A stretch of 37,543 nucleotides of DNA from CAZZKG01 sp964654825 (lineage in GTDB: Bacteria > Gemmatimonadota > CAZMKB01). The DNA lies in the NCBI GenBank assembly GCA_964654825.1, contig CAZZKG010000035.1, forward strand, positions 1-37,543. The letters run 5' to 3'. Both the position numbers and the translations under genes were made by a program. Positions 7,932 through 15,153 of the stretch are shown piece by piece (within the stretch, counting starts at the first letter, position 1; each line of letters begins with the position of its first letter). Under the pieces are notes generated by a model that saw only the letters and a program-made list of their open reading frames with translations, had not been told where the DNA came from and made no database searches.

Positions 7932-10028
7932 ATGGCCACACTGGACAAATCCAAACAGCTGAAAAAAGAGCTCCGTCTTTACAATGTCTATGCGATCGCT
8001 ACGGGAGCAACCATCGCCTCAGGATTCTTTCTCCTGCCTGGAATCGCATTTGCGCAAGCAGGTCCGGCTGTCATTCTGAGTTATGTAATTGCGGCGGTTC
8101 CTCTCATCCCCGCTGTTCTCTCTATGGCGGAACTGTCAACCGCGATGCCCAGAGCAGGTGGGATCTATTACTTTCTCGACAGAAGTATGGGGCCGCTCTT
8201 CGGGACGCTCGGCGGGATAGGGACGTGGTTCACCCTGTCTCTCAAATCCGCTTTCGCTCTGATCGGGATGGGTGTCTATCTTAATATCTTCTTCCCCGAT
8301 ATACCACTTATACCGCTCGCCTGCGGATTCGCGATTTTTTTCGGCATAGTGAACCTGCTGGGTGTAAAAAAAACGGGGGGCTTCCAGACGCTACTCGTCC
8401 TGGGACTATTGCTGTTACTCGGCTGGTTCACCGGATCGAGCCTGGACAAAGTTCATCCGGAGTACTTTTCCGGTTTCTTTGATAAAGGGACCGCCGCTCT
8501 CTTCGGGACGACGGGGATGATTTTCGTCAGTTATATCGGCCTGACAAAAATAGCAAGTGTCGCCGAGGAGGTCAGCAAACCGGAGAAAACCATCCCTCTC
8601 GGGATGCTTCTGGCATTCGGTACGGCTCTGATCATTTATACCATCGGTACATACCTCATGGTCGGTGTTCTTCCGGCGGAACAGCTCTCCGGCAACCTGA
8701 CCCCTGTAGCTGGTACAGCAGTGCAGACGATGGGTAACAGAGGACGGATAATCGTCAGTATCGCTGCCGTTCTCGCGTTCTTCTCCGTCGCCAATGCAGG
8801 GATCCTCAGCGCTTCCCGTTATCCTCTCGGCATGAGCCGTGATCACCTGCTTCCACCTTTTTTCCAGCAGCTCACCGAACGCAAGACACCGAGGAATGCC
8901 ATCATGGGTACAGTCTTCCTGATCATCCTCTGTCTCCTGTTTTTTGATCCGGTCAGGATCGCCAAGCTTGCAGGTGCATTCCAGCTGCTTCTCTTCGCCT
9001 TCAGCAGCTGTGCGGTCATTATCATGAGAGAGAGTCACATCCACTCCTACGACCCCGGGTTTCGTTCTCCTTTCTATCCCTGGACTCAGATCTCAGGTAT
9101 CATTGCCAGCATCGCCCTGATAGCCGGGATGGGCTGGCTCCCCATCATTTTCTCTCTAGTTCTGATCGGGACTGGGGCAGGGTGGTACCTTTCGTATGCA
9201 CGGCGGAGGGTCGTTCGTGACGGCGCGATCTACCATATATTCGCGCGACTTGGAGAGCTGCGTTACGAAGGCCTTGATCCGGAGTTGAGAGGCATCATGA
9301 GAGAAAAAGGTCTCCGGGAGAAGGATCCTTTCGATGTTGTCATTGCCAACGCACATGTCCTCGATATCCACGAGAATGCCTCTTTCGAAGAAGTAGTTCA
9401 TCAGGCATCTGACTCCCTCTCCGGAAGATTGAATGCCGATCCAGAGGTGCTGACGGAAGGTTTTCTCCAGGGAACAAGGGTTGGAGCGACGCCGGTCTCC
9501 CACGGAGTTGCGCTGCCTCACCTGCGTCTGCCCGATATTCCGCATCCGGAACTGACAGTTGTCCGTTCCATCCCGGGGGTGGTCATCGACATCGAGAGTG
9601 AATTCCTCGGCCAGCAATCAGCTCGCTTTCCGGTTCATGCCTTCTTCTTCCTCGTGAGTTCTGAAGACAATCCCGGCCAGCACCTGCGGATTCTCGCTCA
9701 AATCGCTGAACAGGTCGATGGAAAACACTTTCTGGATCAGTGGCTGTCGGCGGAGACAAAACAGCAGATGAAAGAAATCCTTACCAGACACGACCGTACC
9801 ATTTCGCTGTTTCTCGCGACCGACCTGAAGACATCCGAACTCATTGGACGAACAGTTACTGAAGTGGACATTCCCAGAGGAGCTCTGATAGCGGTCATCC
9901 AGAGAAGAGGAGAATCGATAGTCCCCGATGCCGGCACACTGCTCGAAGAGGGCGACTGCGTCACCATCATCGGATCTCCTGCGGGAATTCGTCAGCTGTA
10001 CATGCTCTACAATGATGACGAGGTCTGA
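7932..10028 (+). CDS. APC-superfamily amino-acid permease fused to EIIA(fructose/Ntr-like) and RCK_C-like domains
   Basis: A 698-aa inner-membrane transporter. Residues 1-420 form the permease with about 12 membrane helices and the typical APC opening TGATIASGFFLLPGIAFAQAGP. After a short linker (about 425-460) comes a PTS EIIA type-2 domain (about 465-615) with VSHGVALPHLRL, where His530 matches the phosphorylated histidine of this fold and His524 the second histidine. The last 75 residues (LIGRTVTEVDIPRGALIAVIQRRG...GDCVTIIG) look like the TrkA-C/RCK_C ligand-binding domain. The layout suggests transport controlled by phosphorylation or by a small ligand; the substrate cannot be read from the sequence. 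It has its own promoter and is not packed with its neighbours. Confidence 0.9.
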   Translation: MATLDKSKQLKKELRLYNVYAIATGATIASGFFLLPGIAFAQAGPAVILSYVIAAVPLIPAVLSMAELSTAMPRAGGIYYFLDRSMGPLFGTLGGIGTWFTLSLKSAFALIGMGVYLNIFFPDIPLIPLACGFAIFFGIVNLLGVKKTGGFQTLLVLGLLLLLGWFTGSSLDKVHPEYFSGFFDKGTAALFGTTGMIFVSYIGLTKIASVAEEVSKPEKTIPLGMLLAFGTALIIYTIGTYLMVGVLPAEQLSGNLTPVAGTAVQTMGNRGRIIVSIAAVLAFFSVANAGILSASRYPLGMSRDHLLPPFFQQLTERKTPRNAIMGTVFLIILCLLFFDPVRIAKLAGAFQLLLFAFSSCAVIIMRESHIHSYDPGFRSPFYPWTQISGIIASIALIAGMGWLPIIFSLVLIGTGAGWYLSYARRRVVRDGAIYHIFARLGELRYEGLDPELRGIMREKGLREKDPFDVVIANAHVLDIHENASFEEVVHQASDSLSGRLNADPEVLTEGFLQGTRVGATPVSHGVALPHLRLPDIPHPELTVVRSIPGVVIDIESEFLGQQSARFPVHAFFFLVSSEDNPGQHLRILAQIAEQVDGKHFLDQWLSAETKQQMKEILTRHDRTISLFLATDLKTSELIGRTVTEVDIPRGALIAVIQRRGESIVPDAGTLLEEGDCVTIIGSPAGIRQLYMLYNDDEV

Positions 10029-10070
10029 ACGGCATGATTTTTGCTTTTTTCTTGTGTTCCACTTGACATC

Positions 10071-10085
10071 CGGCACAAAAATTGC
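10071..10085 (+). promoter_or_regulatory. Candidate sigma-54 promoter of the sigma-54 activator gene
   Basis: CGGCAC at 10071-10076, an AAAAA spacer, then TTGC at 10082-10085, with GG and GC 12 bp apart. Only the first base differs from TGGCAC-N5-TTGC. The expected start is near 10097, giving a 28-nt leader to ATG 10125. A sigma-54 promoter in front of a sigma-54 activator implies positive autoregulation or control by another activator. Confidence 0.65.
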
Positions 10086-10124
10086 CAAGATGTTGCTAAA
10101 AAACGGATCATAAAAAACAATACC

Positions 10125-11498
10125 ATGCTGCAGCAGAATCAGGTCCTCTGTGTCTCCACTCGTCCGGCATATGACTATATCTGGAATTCCCTTCCCGGAG
10201 GCATAGACTTTAAGATCATTTGGAAGAGAATGTTACCTAAATCACCTCATAAACAGTGTAAGGTGCTTCTCTTCGAGATTGAATCAGTACCCCGTGATTC
10301 TACCCTCCTGAAGAGCTTTACACGCACCGATTCAAAAATCGAATCGATCGCCTTTTCGTTCTCCGGAACCGTTCGCAAAGCAGTGGAATCGATGAGGACA
10401 GGCGCGAACGATTTTTTTTCACTTCCCGATGAGATTGAATTGCTGAAGAAAAGTCTTTTCAGAATCGCCGAACGGGAAAAAGAGAGAAAGAGGAGTGATG
10501 AACTGCGTAGCTGCCAGAAATCCCTCTATGATTTTTCCCATATGTTCGGGAGGAGCCCTCAATTTATAGAGCTTCTCAAGGTGGTCGAAAAAGTAATATC
10601 CACAAAGCTGAGTCCTGTACTGATCATGGGTGAAACAGGAACAGGCAAAGGACTCCTTGCGCGTGCGATACATTACAACAGTGCTCTCCCCGATGAACCC
10701 TTCGTCGAGGTCAACTGCAGTGCCATCCCGGACAATTTGATCGAATCCGAACTCTTCGGGTATGAGAAAGGCGCCTTTACGGGTGCTGATAGTACCAAAC
10801 AAGGACTCTTCGAAGTAGCGAAGAATGGAACCATCTTCCTGGATGAGATCGGACACCTGAATACTTCTCTTCAGGTTAAGTTGCTCAATGTCATCGAGTA
10901 CAAAACGATACGACGGCTCGGAGGCATTAAAACAATTTCGATTGCCCCCCGCATCATTACCGCTACGAGTGTCAACCTCACAAAGGCCGTGAAGGAGAAT
11001 GCATTCAGAAAGGATATGTTCTACCGGCTGAACACCGTACCTCTCACGTTGCCTCCGTTGAGAGAGAGGGGCGACGATATCCTGATTCTTGCCGAACACT
11101 TCCTGACCCAGTTTGCCAGCGAGTACAACCTCAACTCGAAAAAACTGGCGACCCAGACGAAGAAAGCCCTTCTGGGACACACCTGGCCGGGCAATATCCG
11201 CGAATTGAAAAATACGATCGAGAGGCTGGTCATCCTCTCCGATGAGGATACTATCGATGTAGCTATGCTGAAATTCGATGAATCGACTCAGGAACCGACC
11301 GGCACGGAAAAAAGCTCATCAGAGATTGTCATACGCATAGGCGAGGACGGGATTTCGAAGGAAGAAGTCGAGAAGCTCCTGATCAGAGAGACTCTGCGTC
11401 TCTCTGGAGGAAACAAGAGTAAGGCCGCGAGAAAACTCGGGATCACGAGGCCTACACTTATCAATAAAATCAAACGGCACGGCATCGAGAAGGAATAA
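10125..11498 (+). CDS. Sigma-54 activator (AAA+ enhancer-binding protein) with degenerate receiver domain
   Basis: NtrC-family activators bind enhancer DNA and use ATP hydrolysis to open RpoN promoters. The AAA+ domain is complete: Walker A MGETGTGKG, the sigma-54 contact loop ELFGYEKGAFTGA (about 210-222), Walker B TIFLDEIG, and RKDMFYRLN with the arginine fingers. A Fis-type helix-turn-helix ends the protein (NKSKAARKLGITRPTLINKI). The N-terminal 120 residues resemble a receiver that has lost its chemistry: the acidic pair after strand 1 is Ser-Thr (LCVSTRP), the phospho-acceptor position appears as Glu51 (LLFEIES), and the conserved Lys before Pro is Leu (FSLPDE). Activation by protein contact or constitutive activity is inferred. 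ATG 10125 (457 aa) fits the promoter at 10071; a longer in-frame TTG start at 10041 would lie upstream of that promoter. Confidence 0.93.
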   Translation: MLQQNQVLCVSTRPAYDYIWNSLPGGIDFKIIWKRMLPKSPHKQCKVLLFEIESVPRDSTLLKSFTRTDSKIESIAFSFSGTVRKAVESMRTGANDFFSLPDEIELLKKSLFRIAEREKERKRSDELRSCQKSLYDFSHMFGRSPQFIELLKVVEKVISTKLSPVLIMGETGTGKGLLARAIHYNSALPDEPFVEVNCSAIPDNLIESELFGYEKGAFTGADSTKQGLFEVAKNGTIFLDEIGHLNTSLQVKLLNVIEYKTIRRLGGIKTISIAPRIITATSVNLTKAVKENAFRKDMFYRLNTVPLTLPPLRERGDDILILAEHFLTQFASEYNLNSKKLATQTKKALLGHTWPGNIRELKNTIERLVILSDEDTIDVAMLKFDESTQEPTGTEKSSSEIVIRIGEDGISKEEVEKLLIRETLRLSGGNKSKAARKLGITRPTLINKIKRHGIEKE

Positions 11499-11644
11499 TC
11501 TCCCCAAACTGCAAAATTTTTTTATATGATTATTTATCACCGTGGATATCATCCTGTTTCCAACCGAAACTCTCGCTATAAATTGATCTCTGCAAGCTAT
11601 TGTTAAACAACACATTAAGAATCACAGCCCTGTCTCTCCATGCA

Positions 11645-11660
11645 GGGCACAATCCTTGCT
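11645..11660 (+). promoter_or_regulatory. Candidate sigma-54 promoter of the lipoprotein-TPR operon
   Basis: GGGCAC at 11645-11650, AATCC, then TTGCT at 11656-11660; GG and GC are 12 bp apart and only the first base deviates. The expected start is near 11671, about 54 nt before ATG 11725. A 6-bp dyad GCCCTG/CAGGGC (11627-11632 with 11643-11648) overlaps the -24 element and TTGTT-A-AACAA lies at 11600-11610; either could be a regulator site. The promoter sits just downstream of the activator gene. Confidence 0.65.
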
Positions 11661-11724
11661 GATAGCCAGGCAGACGACCATTCATCACAAATCCCGGAAA
11701 CTCAGCTGATCGGAGGACTGACAC

Positions 11725-12402
11725 ATGAAGGGGAAAATTTTGCTTTTACCTGTAGTGAGAATATCCAGCGTTGTGGCCCTATGCCTTCTCCTGCACCTTG
11801 GATGCGGATCGAACCGTGTGAAGACGTACGAGCAGTCCGAACAGGCCGGTACCGTCGAATTGATCCCTGTATCTCCCCCGACCTCTGCCGGCAGGGATGT
11901 CGATGTGTCCCCTCCCGGTTTGCCGGTCTCTCCCGGCAATAAGGGTCTCGACATTCTGGATGATTTCGACGATTTGCTAGAGAAGAACGAAGGTGAAGAC
12001 GATGTCGACACACTCGACATCAAATTCATCTATGCTGATGAAGGCGGAGAGTTGGAGGTCGGGGAAAACGAGATAGACATCCCGGAGTATGCACTGCCCC
12101 AGGATACCCTGATGGCTCTCTATATCCCTGATTCCCCCTTTCTCGAATTTTCCGTTTATCCGGCTGCACTCACATTCAACGATTCCGTATCTGTCACATT
12201 CTCGTATGCATCGGCACAACTCGACAGCGTTGACGAGACTGACATCTCTATCGTTCAGTGGCTGCCACAGTTCCAGGAATGGGAGTACATAGGGGGTGAA
12301 GTGGATACACTCCACAATGTGATCTCACTGAAAATCCTGGAGTTCGCTCCCCCGGTCGAAGACACGCTGTACGGTAGATATGCACTGGCTGATCACAACT
12401 GA
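11725..12402 (+). CDS. Lipoprotein with a ZU5-like beta domain
   Basis: A 225-aa exported protein. The signal peptide ends in LLLHLGC, a good lipobox, with Gly-Ser next to the Cys. A Pro/Ser-rich then Asp/Glu-rich linker follows (about 45-95, DILDDFDDLLEKNEGEDDVD). The C-terminal domain (about 105-222) has features I associate with ZU5-like beta sandwiches: GGELEVGENEIDIPEYAL, YPAALTFNDSVSVTFSY, ISIVQWLPQFQEWEYIG and a final LEFAPPVEDTLYGRYAL. The family match is by eye and tentative. ATG 11725 has GGAGGA 6-8 nt upstream. It is the first gene after the sigma-54 promoter at 11645, followed after 39 nt by the TPR gene. A role at the cell surface is likely; the partner is unknown. Confidence 0.8.
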   Translation: MKGKILLLPVVRISSVVALCLLLHLGCGSNRVKTYEQSEQAGTVELIPVSPPTSAGRDVDVSPPGLPVSPGNKGLDILDDFDDLLEKNEGEDDVDTLDIKFIYADEGGELEVGENEIDIPEYALPQDTLMALYIPDSPFLEFSVYPAALTFNDSVSVTFSYASAQLDSVDETDISIVQWLPQFQEWEYIGGEVDTLHNVISLKILEFAPPVEDTLYGRYALADHN

Positions 12403-12441
12403 AGCTCACTGATCTGAGAGGAGTTACCGAAAAACAGTCTC

Positions 12442-13692
12442 ATGGATACATTTCAGCTGGCAAGTGGAGAGTGGAAACAGCTCCAGTCGAAACTCAAGGA
12501 ACATCTTCTCGATTCGGGGGAGAGAGTCACCACCGGTGAACTGGACCCCATCCTTGATGATCTGCAGGCGTTGTTCGTTCAATCAGTCGATACTGTCTCC
12601 CAGAAGGCCGGCAGCACCTACCTCGACCTCCTGTGGAAAATCCTCATGGACAGCATCCCTCACTGTCTGGACAAAAAAACCGAACTCAGCCTGATTCTGG
12701 GACTGTCGCGGACTCATGATGTCACCGGTCACTGGGAAAAAGCCCTCGAACAATACAATCAGGCAAAAGCACTCTCCATCGATTTGAAAAAGAAAGAACT
12801 CGAAGCTGACATACTGAGATGGATGGGCCACACGCACCGAAAGATGGGAAACTGGAAAGAATCCATCAAACATAACAAGGCCAGCTTACGCATCTGCCGC
12901 GAAATCAACTATGTCACCGGAGAGGCGTATGCAGACAACAATCTGGGTTCTATTTACTTCGAGACCGGGGAGTGGCAGAAAGCCACCGATTATTTCAAGA
13001 GAGCCCTCTCGCTATCCAGAGACAGGGAAGCCGACAGGCTGGTCGCCCAGATTCAGAACAACATGGGTATTATCTCCGATACAAGGGGAAATCCGGAAGA
13101 AGCGATTCTTTCCTATCACGAGGCTCTGCCCCTTTACGAGAAATCAGGTGACATGCTGGGAATGGCCGAGACCTATTACAATCTGGCGATCAGTTACAAG
13201 CACAAAGGAGAGAGGAGGCTGGTCCAGAAACACCTCGAGAGGAGTGCCGAGCTGTCGAGGAGTCTCGGTGAAAGGAGCCTGCTTGCAATGATATATCTCA
13301 TAAAGGCAGAGCTCGCACTTGAGAGCGATGATCACAATACAGCTCTCTCCTTCAAAAATTTTGCTTCAAGGATCTTCGTCGAACTGGACGATCAGCTCGG
13401 GATCGCAGATTCCTGCAGGTTGGAAGGCAGGATATACGGTAATCTGGGAAATAATGAAAAGGCCGAAGCTTCTTACAGGAGGAGTATCCGAATCAACAAG
13501 GACCGGAATAACCTCCTCGGGTTGGCCTGTACATACCGTGACTACGGATTTCTCCTCGGACAACAGGGGAACGTGAAGAAGGCGGTAAAAATTCTGCGCG
13601 AATCTCTTGCGCTGTACGAGAAATTTGATGCAGCCGGATCGGTAAAGAACATAAAGGATGTTGTGAAGGGTATGGACGCTTCGGCGCATTGA
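12442..13692 (+). CDS. Cytosolic TPR-repeat protein
   Basis: A 416-aa protein without signal peptide or membrane helix. After an N-terminal helical region (1-85) it is built from about eight tetratricopeptide repeats of the 40-residue TPR_12 kind (for example GHWEKALEQYNQAKALSIDL, GEWQKATDYFKRALSLSRD, GNPEEAILSYHEALPLYEKS, GNNEKAEASYRRSIRINKD, GNVKKAVKILRESLALYEKF). Similar arrays occur in scaffolds and in signalling proteins of the LGN/Rap type, so protein binding is inferred. The nearest AGGAG is about 18 nt from the ATG, further than usual, so expression may be weak or coupled. It shares the sigma-54 operon with the lipoprotein upstream. Read-through past its stop would be antisense to the small RNA at 13702-13834. 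Confidence 0.85.
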   Translation: MDTFQLASGEWKQLQSKLKEHLLDSGERVTTGELDPILDDLQALFVQSVDTVSQKAGSTYLDLLWKILMDSIPHCLDKKTELSLILGLSRTHDVTGHWEKALEQYNQAKALSIDLKKKELEADILRWMGHTHRKMGNWKESIKHNKASLRICREINYVTGEAYADNNLGSIYFETGEWQKATDYFKRALSLSRDREADRLVAQIQNNMGIISDTRGNPEEAILSYHEALPLYEKSGDMLGMAETYYNLAISYKHKGERRLVQKHLERSAELSRSLGERSLLAMIYLIKAELALESDDHNTALSFKNFASRIFVELDDQLGIADSCRLEGRIYGNLGNNEKAEASYRRSIRINKDRNNLLGLACTYRDYGFLLGQQGNVKKAVKILRESLALYEKFDAAGSVKNIKDVVKGMDASAH

Positions 13693-13701
13693 CGGATCAT
13701 G

Positions 13702-13731
13702 AAAAAAGCCCCACCGGGCAAGGGTGGGGCT
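13702..13731 (-). terminator. Intrinsic terminator of the small RNA
   Basis: On the minus strand AGCCCCACC (13731-13723) pairs perfectly with GGTGGGGCT (13715-13707) around a 7-nt loop and is followed directly by a T run (13706-13702). On the + strand the hairpin has no T run after it, so it is oriented to stop minus-strand transcription. Confidence 0.9.
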
Positions 13732-13834
13732 ATCCGGGGATACTGAACTGCGAGATAGAAAACTTCCCCGGTGCCGACAATTTACGGGCCTGGATATTTC
13801 CTGAAAGTCAAGGAAACGCCCTTTTTTTGTCAGC
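13702..13834 (-). ncRNA. Predicted small RNA, about 133 nt, minus strand
   Basis: A complete transcription unit on the strand with no protein genes. A perfect TTGACA-N17-TATAAT promoter places the start at 13834, six nt after the -10. From that first nucleotide an 8-bp helix forms: GCUGACAA (13834-13827) with UUGUCGGC (13780-13773), one G-U pair. Inside it are GGGC/GCCC (13821-13818 with 13789-13786) and UUUCCU/AGGAAA (13816-13811 with 13802-13797) closing an 8-nt loop UGACUUUC. A second hairpin CCGGGGA/UCCCCGG (13771-13765 with 13740-13734) encloses a 24-nt open loop. An intrinsic terminator ends the RNA. No ORF with a ribosome site is seen in it. It does not look like 6S, SRP, tmRNA or RNase P RNA. 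It lies head to head with the glycan operon starting at 13888. Its targets are unknown. Confidence 0.8.
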
Positions 13835-13840
13835 ATTACA

Positions 13841-13869
13841 ATTATAACGGGTCCTGAAATATTTGTCAA
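13841..13869 (-). promoter_or_regulatory. Perfect consensus housekeeping-sigma promoter of the small RNA
   Basis: Read on the minus strand: TTGACA at 13869-13864, exactly 17 bp, TATAAT at 13846-13841. All twelve positions match consensus, the strongest promoter match I found in the window. It points away from the glycosyltransferase gene starting at 13888 and lies inside that gene's upstream region, so transcription of the two could interfere. Confidence 0.88.
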
Positions 13870-13887
13870 ACGGAAGGGGAACCTGGT

Positions 13888-15153
13888 ATGAAATTACTGA
13901 TGTATTCTCACGACACGTACGGACTCGGTCACATTCGTCGTACACTACTCATCGCGAAAGCTCTAACTGAAGCCAATCCTGAAATGTCAATCCTCATCCT
14001 TTCCGGGTCCTCTATGATACATTCGATGAGGATCCCACACAATGTGGACTATATCAAGCTCCCCTGCCTGACTAAGCTGTCGAATGATCGATACTTGCCC
14101 AAATATCTCAAAATGTGCACCGGCGGGGTAAAGAAGCTGCGCAGGGAGATAATCTTCAAGAGTATCAAAGAATTCAAACCCGATTTTCTCCTTGTTGATA
14201 AAGCACCTATCGGAGCGATGGGTGAGCTTCTCGAATCCCTGCTGTATATGAAATTGAAGAGACCGGAATCGATATCGATCCTGGGGATCCGGGATATTCT
14301 GGATGATCCTGAAAATGTCAGGAGAGAATGGAGGAGAAAAGGGATATATGATGTACTGGAGACGCTTTACGATGAAATCTGGGTCTACGGTTCACGAACA
14401 ATATCGGATATCATACGCGACTATGATCTTCCCCGGATAATCGCGGACAAGGTCCATTACTGCGGTTATCTGAAGAGAGAGGATCCTGTTTCTGATCCTG
14501 TGAAAGTAAAGGAGCAACTGAATATGAGCGGCAGGAAAATGGTGGTCACCACCCTCGGTGGGGGAGGGGATGGTAATGAAGTCGCTCGTGTACTCCTGGA
14601 AGCGACGAATGGACAAAATGGATCTTCCGGGGTCGGGCATCTCATGGTAGTGGGACCGGATTTCTCTCCTGATGAGCTGGAATCGTTGAAAAAAGATTTG
14701 AAACCGAACAACTCTATCCTCTTGAGAGAATATTCCACAGATATCATCGACTATCTGAATGCTGCTGATCTGGTTGTGTCGATGGCCGGGTATAACACCG
14801 TGTGTGAGATCGTATCTCTGCGTAAGAAAGCGATTCTCATACCACGGATCCATCCGAGAACCGAACAGCTCATCAGGGCGCGGAGATTCTCCCAATTGGG
14901 AATCGTGAAAATGATCCATCCCGACGATCTCTCACCTGCTGTACTGAGATGTGAGATCGAACGAACACTTTCTGAACCTCCTCTTCCAAAATCCCTGCTG
15001 CCCGTGATCGATATGAAAGGACTGAAGAACATCACACGGAGACTAGCAAAACTTCGTTCCGTATCTTTTGGAAGTCATATGCCCCAGGTCTCTCCGGAGG
15101 GAGATCTGTCAACGGTAAACGACAGACTGGACTTCGGGGGGCTCTTTCTGTGA
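13888..15153 (+). CDS. GT-B glycosyltransferase, MurG/COG4671-like
   Basis: Predicted cytosolic or membrane-peripheral sugar transferase of 421 aa. The N-terminal Rossmann-like half opens with MYSHDTYGLGHIRRTLLIAKAL, typical of the COG4671 group of predicted glycosyltransferases. The C-terminal half carries the GT28-like nucleotide-sugar region: VVTTLGGGGDGNEVARVL, then DLVVSMAGYNTVCEIVSLRKKAILIPRIHPRTEQLIRA. The donor and acceptor are unknown. GGAAGGGG lies 8 nt before ATG 13888. It begins the compact 12-kb block to 26040; the next gene overlaps its stop as GTGA. Only a weak -10 (TATAAC at 13843) is seen for this strand, overlapping the promoter of the divergent small RNA. Confidence 0.9.
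   Translation: MKLLMYSHDTYGLGHIRRTLLIAKALTEANPEMSILILSGSSMIHSMRIPHNVDYIKLPCLTKLSNDRYLPKYLKMCTGGVKKLRREIIFKSIKEFKPDFLLVDKAPIGAMGELLESLLYMKLKRPESISILGIRDILDDPENVRREWRRKGIYDVLETLYDEIWVYGSRTISDIIRDYDLPRIIADKVHYCGYLKREDPVSDPVKVKEQLNMSGRKMVVTTLGGGGDGNEVARVLLEATNGQNGSSGVGHLMVVGPDFSPDELESLKKDLKPNNSILLREYSTDIIDYLNAADLVVSMAGYNTVCEIVSLRKKAILIPRIHPRTEQLIRARRFSQLGIVKMIHPDDLSPAVLRCEIERTLSEPPLPKSLLPVIDMKGLKNITRRLAKLRSVSFGSHMPQVSPEGDLSTVNDRLDFGGLFL

Noticed and set aside
10063..10091. TTGACA at 10063-10068 as the -35 of a housekeeping promoter
   Set aside because: The sequence 17 bp downstream is CAAGAT, a poor -10; the overlapping GGCAC-N5-TTGC is a much better match to a sigma-54 promoter.
13707..13731. 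The same hairpin as terminator of the + strand TPR gene
   Set aside because: There is no T run after it on the + strand; the T run lies on the minus-strand side only.
13702..13834. Small RNA read as a riboswitch or leader of a minus-strand gene
   Set aside because: No minus-strand coding region follows; the terminator ends the unit and the next sequence is antisense to the TPR gene.
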